NCBI GenBank assembly: GCA_963665785.1
Contig: OY762456.1
Span: forward strand, 1 to 64,000
Direction: 5' to 3'
Length of the DNA stretch: 64,000 bases
Source of the DNA: UBA7455 sp026713185
GTDB lineage: Bacteria; Pseudomonadota; Gammaproteobacteria; Pseudomonadales; Azotimanducaceae
Positions within the stretch are counted from its first letter, which is position 1. Each line of letters opens with the position of its first letter. Below the pieces are notes generated by a model that searched no databases, had not been told where the DNA came from, and saw only the letters and a program-made list of their open reading frames with translations. A program made the translations under genes and the position numbers. This document shows, one piece after another, positions 59,860-64,000 of the stretch.

Positions 59860-59884
59860 CATAGCTTTCTCTTATCAGATGAAA
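59860..59884 (+). promoter_or_regulatory. Diverged operator before dehalogenase remnant (site E2)
   Basis: It reads CATAGC-TTTCT-CTTATC-AGAT-GAAA on the plus strand, exactly 70 bp before the remnant's ATG, the same distance as E1. The whole stretch to the start codon is homologous to the upstream region of the intact dehalogenase gene. Confidence 0.5.
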
Positions 59885-59954
59885 TCTAAATGTGAATAGA
59901 CACGTCTGATTCGCTAACTGATACTTAGGGCCTCGTAAACCAGAGGTGGCCGAC

Positions 59955-60092
59955 ATGAGAGTCCTTAGAACACCCGACGAACAATTCAAAATCTCGCGGG
60001 ATTCCCTTTCGAACCTCACTATCTTGAGATCGACAATGGAGAGGGCGGTCGCCTCCGAATGCACTATGTGTATGAGGGTCCGCGAGGCCCGA
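59955..60092 (+). pseudogene. Haloalkane dehalogenase 5' remnant
   Basis: The frame starts MRVLRTPDEQFK, then shifts. Reading the next frame restores PFEPHYLEIDNGEGG and RLRMHY-EGPRGP, matching residues 18-46 of the intact enzyme. It breaks off into unrelated minus-strand coding sequence. Only the first 45 or so codons remain. Confidence 0.8.
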
Positions 60093-60299
60093 GCCCCACT
60101 GCAGCGCGGTGGAGCCGGGCTCGGACTGCCTGCCTTTCAGGTGGTAGTAGGCGAGCAATGACCGCAACTGCTGGTAGCCCGTCAGCGAGGGAAAGGTGCC
60201 CATCTGCCACAAGTTCTGTACGTCCCAGGTGAAGTTTACCGCGTCACCGCAGTTCAGCTCGGCAAAAAAGCTCACTACCTCCTCTACCGTTGAGAGCAC
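60085..60299 (-). pseudogene. Fragment of a sugar isomerase/epimerase-like TIM-barrel protein
   Basis: About 70 codons read TVEEVVSFFAELNCGDAVNF, WDVQNLWQMGTFPSL and LLAYYHLKGRQSEPGS. This resembles the C-terminal strands of xylose isomerase-like TIM-barrel proteins (metal-site W-D and Y-H-x-K-G). Neither end continues; both sides are junctions with other gene fragments. The family assignment is by pattern only. Confidence 0.5.
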
Positions 60300-60347
60300 G
60301 TTGCCGTTGCTGGCATCGCCTGGCCTGGCGGGAACACGGACAACACA

Positions 60348-62021
60348 TTACTTCCGTCGATTCTTACCACAAGCTTCCAGTTGCCCCTGATGAAATATGC
60401 AGGGGATGCCATCACGGTTGAACTTGAGAACTCGCGACCCCGGTGCGGGCTTTGAAGTCGGCGTTTTGGGATAGGGCATCTTGGCATCGACGTCCTTGCG
60501 CCAGTTTTGGAGCATCTTCAACAGTTTCTTGGTCGTCTCCGGTTGTTGCCTGGAGATGTCGTATTGCTCGCCGATATCATTTTCCAAATCGAATAGCTGA
60601 ACCGTTCCGTTTTCGAAGTATTCGAGCAGTTTGTATCGTCCGGAACGAATTGCGCCACCCGGACTTTGAAAACCGTGATTGCTGTAGTGGGGGAAGTGCC
60701 AGTAGATCGGTCCGCGATCGTAGTCTTCTGCTGCCAGAGCAGCGACGAAGCTTTGACCGTCGACATGTTGATCTGGTAACGCGGGGAGCTTCAACATTTC
60801 GAGCAGCGTTGGATAGTAATCCGTTCCAGTAACGATCGCTTGGGAATTGGAGTTGGGTTGAGTCTTGCCCGGCCAGTGAACAATCAAGGGCACTCGAATT
60901 CCACCTTCATAGTTCCAGCCTTTGGCGCCACGAAGCGGCAGATTAGAGCTCGCGAATCGCGAATTCAGTGTCTCGCGAGGGTGATTGATTCCACGATAGT
61001 TGTTCGAGGCCGCCATGCCCCCGTTGTCTGACGTGAAGACGATGATGGTGTTGTCTTCCAGGCCGAGTTCTTTCAGCTTCGCGCGGATTCGGCCGAGGCT
61101 TTCATCTGTCGCCTCAACCATTCCAGCAAATTCGACGTTGTCCTGCTTCTGCTTCACCCACCACACTCGCTCATTCTGGTGCAATGTACTGTTGTCATTT
61201 TCTCCCAGGGCTTTGAGCCTTTCCGCTGAGATCGCAGGGCCATCCGGGTTAGGTTCGAGGATGTAATCCGGGCCTTCCTGATGCGGCATCGTCGCAAGTT
61301 TCTTCTCATACTTCTGAACCAGATCCTTGCGACCCTGAATCGGATCGTGAACGGAAAAGTGTTCAAGGTGCACGAAGAACGGCCGATCTTTGTTTCGTTC
61401 AATGAAATCAATGGCCGCATCGGTCAGCTTATCCGTGTAGTAGTCGCCCTCTTTTGCCGGCAGCGTTTCTGTGTACTCCGGCGAGAACGGATGATAGTAG
61501 GATCGAACCCATCCCGTGATGGCTTCATCAAAGCCGTACGTCTTCGGGTCTTTGTTCAAATGAGCCTTGCCGTAGTTCGCGGTGGCATAACCATGTTTAT
61601 GTAATGTCTCTGCCAGCGTTTGTTCTTCATCAGGCAGGGCCAAGAGTTTATCGCCGTGATGCAACATCTCGTAGTCGCGTTCAGGCCGCCCGCCAAGCCA
61701 CTCGGTCAAGTTCGTACGCGCTGGATACTTCCCGGTCAGGATGCTCGCGCGACTCGGCGAGCAGACGTGGGATGTCGAGTAGGCATTCTCGAACAGCATG
61801 CCTTCTTTTGCCAACTGGTCGATCGCCGGAGTTTCATAGAATTGGCTGCCGTAGGGACCCACGTCCCGTTGCCCAAGATCGTCGACAAGAAAGAAGATCA
61901 CATTGGGCTTTTGTTGGGTGTGTGGTCCAACGGGCTTTTGTTGCGTGTGTGGTCCAACGCAGGCCATCAGCGATAGCGTGGCACAAAGCGCAAGCATCTG
62001 GACGGTTTGCCGGGTTCTCAT
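60348..62021 (-). CDS. Sulfatase lipoprotein (type I, formylglycine-dependent)
   Basis: This 557-residue sulfatase has a lipoprotein signal (MRTRQTVQMLALCATLSLMAC). Just after the Cys the nonapeptide VGPHTQQKP occurs twice in tandem, an exact-length 27-bp duplication. Catalytic segments are NVIFFLVDDLGQRDVG (metal Asp pair), VCSPSRASILTGKYPA (formylglycine Cys about 87), YGKAHLN and FTSDNGGMAASN. It is a different subfamily from the sulfatase at 51.8 kb, with long inserts and a MPYPKTPTS-like tail typical of planctomycete-type sulfatases, so lateral transfer is possible. No operator site is visible upstream. Confidence 0.9.
   Translation of the reverse strand: MRTRQTVQMLALCATLSLMACVGPHTQQKPVGPHTQQKPNVIFFLVDDLGQRDVGPYGSQFYETPAIDQLAKEGMLFENAYSTSHVCSPSRASILTGKYPARTNLTEWLGGRPERDYEMLHHGDKLLALPDEEQTLAETLHKHGYATANYGKAHLNKDPKTYGFDEAITGWVRSYYHPFSPEYTETLPAKEGDYYTDKLTDAAIDFIERNKDRPFFVHLEHFSVHDPIQGRKDLVQKYEKKLATMPHQEGPDYILEPNPDGPAISAERLKALGENDNSTLHQNERVWWVKQKQDNVEFAGMVEATDESLGRIRAKLKELGLEDNTIIVFTSDNGGMAASNNYRGINHPRETLNSRFASSNLPLRGAKGWNYEGGIRVPLIVHWPGKTQPNSNSQAIVTGTDYYPTLLEMLKLPALPDQHVDGQSFVAALAAEDYDRGPIYWHFPHYSNHGFQSPGGAIRSGRYKLLEYFENGTVQLFDLENDIGEQYDISRQQPETTKKLLKMLQNWRKDVDAKMPYPKTPTSKPAPGSRVLKFNRDGIPCIFHQGQLEACGKNRRK
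61905..61958. repeat. 27-bp tandem duplication in sulfatase signal region
   Basis: Copies at 61905-61931 and 61932-61958 differ by one base and encode VGPHTQQKP twice directly after the lipobox Cys, lengthening the lipoprotein tether by nine residues. Confidence 0.85.
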
Positions 62022-62149
62022 CGTTTGTTTCTCTCTGGAAGATGCATCTTCAGTTCTCGATTGTGGTTTTTATTGGAGGATAGGTATTGTAAACCGTATC
62101 TTTCAAGAAACGGCAAAACATCCTAAAAGTATCAATTGCCGATGTCCAG

Positions 62150-63115
62150 TCAACTTAAAGCCATGGTGACGTGCTGACCCTTTGGATGGTCAATGACTTT
62201 AATCGGTTGTGGTTGCGCTTCGATGTGATTCAGGATTCTCTGGATGACGTCTGGGTCAGTGATGTACCTGGGAGGCTGTTTCTCCTGATTTTGATCGGCA
62301 TGAAGTCGCGAGCCAAAATCGAGGTGTCTGGCGTGTATCACCGAGCCTTCGCAAACTAGTGCGGCGCGACTTAGGACATTACGTAACTCTCTGACATTAC
62401 CCGGCCAATCGTGGTTTACCAGTAAGCGATAGGCTTCGCGGTCGAGTTCGACAACGTTCGAGTTAACCTGCGCTTTGATTTCATCCAGGAACCAGTCGAC
62501 TAGTAGGGAAATGTCGGATATTCGCTCGCGCAGCGGCGGCACGGTAACTTCTAGCTCGGCCAGTCGGTAGAATAGATCTTCACGAAACCGCCCAGCATTA
62601 ATTTCATCATGGAAGTTTCGATTGGTCGCCGCGATGATACGTACATCCACCGACTGAGTTGACGATGACCCGACCGGACGGATTTCCTGAGTTTCTACGA
62701 CGCGCAATAATTTGGCTTGCAGTGAAAAATCCAGCTCACCGATTTCATCCAGAAACAGGGTCGAACCATCGGCCTCTTCAAAATAGCCTTTGCGTCGCGA
62801 CAACGCCCCGGTATAGGCACCTTTTTCGTGGCCAAAAAATTCGCTTTCGAGTAGGAAAGGCGCCACCAGCATCCCGTCGGGCAGTTCAGGACGTCCAAAT
62901 TTGTCCCAATAGACAATTCGATCTCCGCCCCGCTCGGCCAGCGGAAATTGGTAATAGTTCCAAAGCAAAACGCGGTCGAGTGCTCGAACCGAAGCCACAA
63001 AGTGATCAAGATCAGTCGCGTCCAGCGCCGATTCCACAAGGTGCCTACAGCTTTGATGAACCCGGTAATCCACGATTCCATCAGGTAACGGCACCAACAC
63101 CGAGAGAGCTTGCAA
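62150..63115 (-). pseudogene. Mosaic ORF: binding-protein tail, sigma-54 activator core and transposase tail
   Basis: The open frame of 321 codons joins unrelated pieces. About residues 18-78 (LVESALDATDLDHFVASV, ALDRVLLWNYYQFPL, RIVYWDKFGRPE) are the C-terminus of a YejA-like oligopeptide-binding protein. About 85-280 (LLESEFFGHEKGAYTGALS, STLFLDEIGELD, RIIAATNRNF, REDLFYRL, NHDWPGNVRELRN) are a sigma-54 AAA+ activator with GAYTGA but no Walker A. The end (ITDPDVIQRILNHIEAQ) is the C-terminus of an IS91-type transposase. Without Walker A and a DNA-binding domain it cannot be a working regulator. Confidence 0.8.
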
Positions 63116-63927
63116 CCCTACTCGACAGGATCATCCAGCGCCTGGTGGCGAAACTGCAACGTGACGGCCTGCTCGTTGCCGACCCGTCGCAGCAACAACG
63201 CTGGCTGGATGACAGCGACACCACGGCAATGGACGGCATCAACGCATCATCGCTTCGCTACCGCATAGCCATCGGCCCGCATTCCGGCAACCGCACCATG
63301 ACGCTACGCAATCCTGCATTGGCACGCGCTGACAGTCCGTCAAAACCGTTCACCAGCAGCCGTGATGGTTTCTCACTCAATGCCGCGGTAGTCTGCCTGC
63401 CACAGCAACGGCAACGTCTCGAACGCCTGTGCCGCTACGTCACGCGAGGCGCGGTCTGCCTGGACCGACTGAGTATCAACGGCAACCATCAGATTCAATA
63501 CGAACTCAAGCACCCGTTCGCAGATGGCACAACCGCCGTGCTCTTCTCGCCGCTGGATTTCCTCGCCAAACTTGCTGCCCTGGTCCCACCGCCACGTCAT
63601 CATCTGGTTCGATACCACGGCGTGCTCGCACCCAACCACAAGTATCGCGCTGCCATCGTTCCAGGAACTGCCGGCGCCAGAAAGCAGCAGCGGCACCACG
63701 GCGTGCAAAAGCCGACAACAGCAACGCAGGCATCGGGTCTGACCTGGGCCGAACGGCTGCGGCGCGTTTTCAACATCGATATCTCAACCTGCCCTCATTG
63801 CGGCGGTAAACTGCACATCATCGCCGACGTGACCAACCCGGACGTCATTGAGAAGATCCTCAAACACATCGCGGCCCGAGCGCCACCCACGTTCAGTACA
63901 TTACTCGCTATCGATCTGCCATTCTGA
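63065..63927 (+). pseudogene. IS91-family (Y2) transposase, 5'-truncated
   Basis: Coding similarity begins near 63065 (RFHQVTAPTPRELATLLDRI) inside a longer open frame that starts on the antisense of the mosaic ORF, and runs to the natural stop. Typical segments are RLSINGNHQIQYELKHP, VLFSPLDFLAKLAALVPPP, YHGVLAPNHKYRAA, LTWAERLRRVFNIDIS and the zinc-finger-like CPHCGGKLHIIADV, ending NPDVIEKILKHI. The N-terminal zinc-binding and HUH/Y2 catalytic region is absent, so it is inactive. The same C-terminal motif ends the mosaic ORF on the other strand, showing two IS91-type copies met here. Confidence 0.8.
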
Positions 63928-64000
63928 CCTTCCCGGAAGGTGTCTGACTGGGCACCCCAAAACCATCATCAGTCATCCCGCTGCTTCGCTGTAAGACAAC

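Overview
The window is a chromosome segment of a Gammaproteobacterium, probably aquatic or marine. This rests on a PilT C-terminus, the long (about 535 aa) form of isocitrate lyase, and the gammaproteobacterial block map-glnD-dapC-dapD. A dense set of TonB receptor, sulfatase, dehalogenase and DUF3604 genes, plus a TGA-decoded PrdB-like selenoprotein, fits an organism of productive water. I see no rRNA, tRNA or CRISPR array.

Bases 1-29000 are mostly core genome. In order: the pilT 3' end, a two-gene RND efflux operon, aceA, a short gene for a double-glycine-leader peptide, an IS1182-like transposase, an extended SDR, a two-gene periplasmic molybdenum hydroxylase, a secreted ADP-ribosylglycohydrolase-like protein, msrA, an MDR oxidoreductase, map-glnD-dapC-dapD, and a CusCBA-like heavy-metal efflux operon preceded by a His/Met/Cys-rich small protein.

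Bases 29000-62000 are an accessory locus built around DUF3604 proteins, which are periplasmic or lipoprotein PHP-like putative metallo-phosphoesterases. It holds five intact copies (one fused behind a type B carboxylesterase), one copy disrupted by deletion and one fragment. Around them lie a tandem alpha/beta-hydrolase plus carboxylesterase, a TonB-dependent receptor, an intact haloalkane dehalogenase with two decayed copies, a selenoprotein, two sulfatases, an intact DUF2855 protein with a decayed copy, and small DUF1330-like proteins. A 25-bp element, CATAAC-N5-RTTATC-N4-GATA, lies 76-92 bp upstream of four of these genes. A diverged version lies exactly 70 bp upstream of two dehalogenase copies. 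Every site has the same orientation relative to its gene, and the dyad fits the LysR T-N11-A pattern. I infer a single regulon for uptake and periplasmic hydrolysis of an unknown ester, sulfate or organohalide substrate.

The locus is actively rearranging. Palindromic GGGGTCAG elements supply the start codon and signal-peptide N-region of two adjacent DUF3604 genes and the stop codons of their upstream neighbours. An ISAs1-family element with a 10-bp target duplication sits three codons before a sulfatase stop and split a former sulfatase-DUF3604 operon. Many truncated duplicates remain. A GC-rich insert at 39.3-41.4 kb (cupin, truncated cytochrome b561, MATE) interrupts the locus, and the right end is a mosaic of transposase, regulator and binding-protein fragments.
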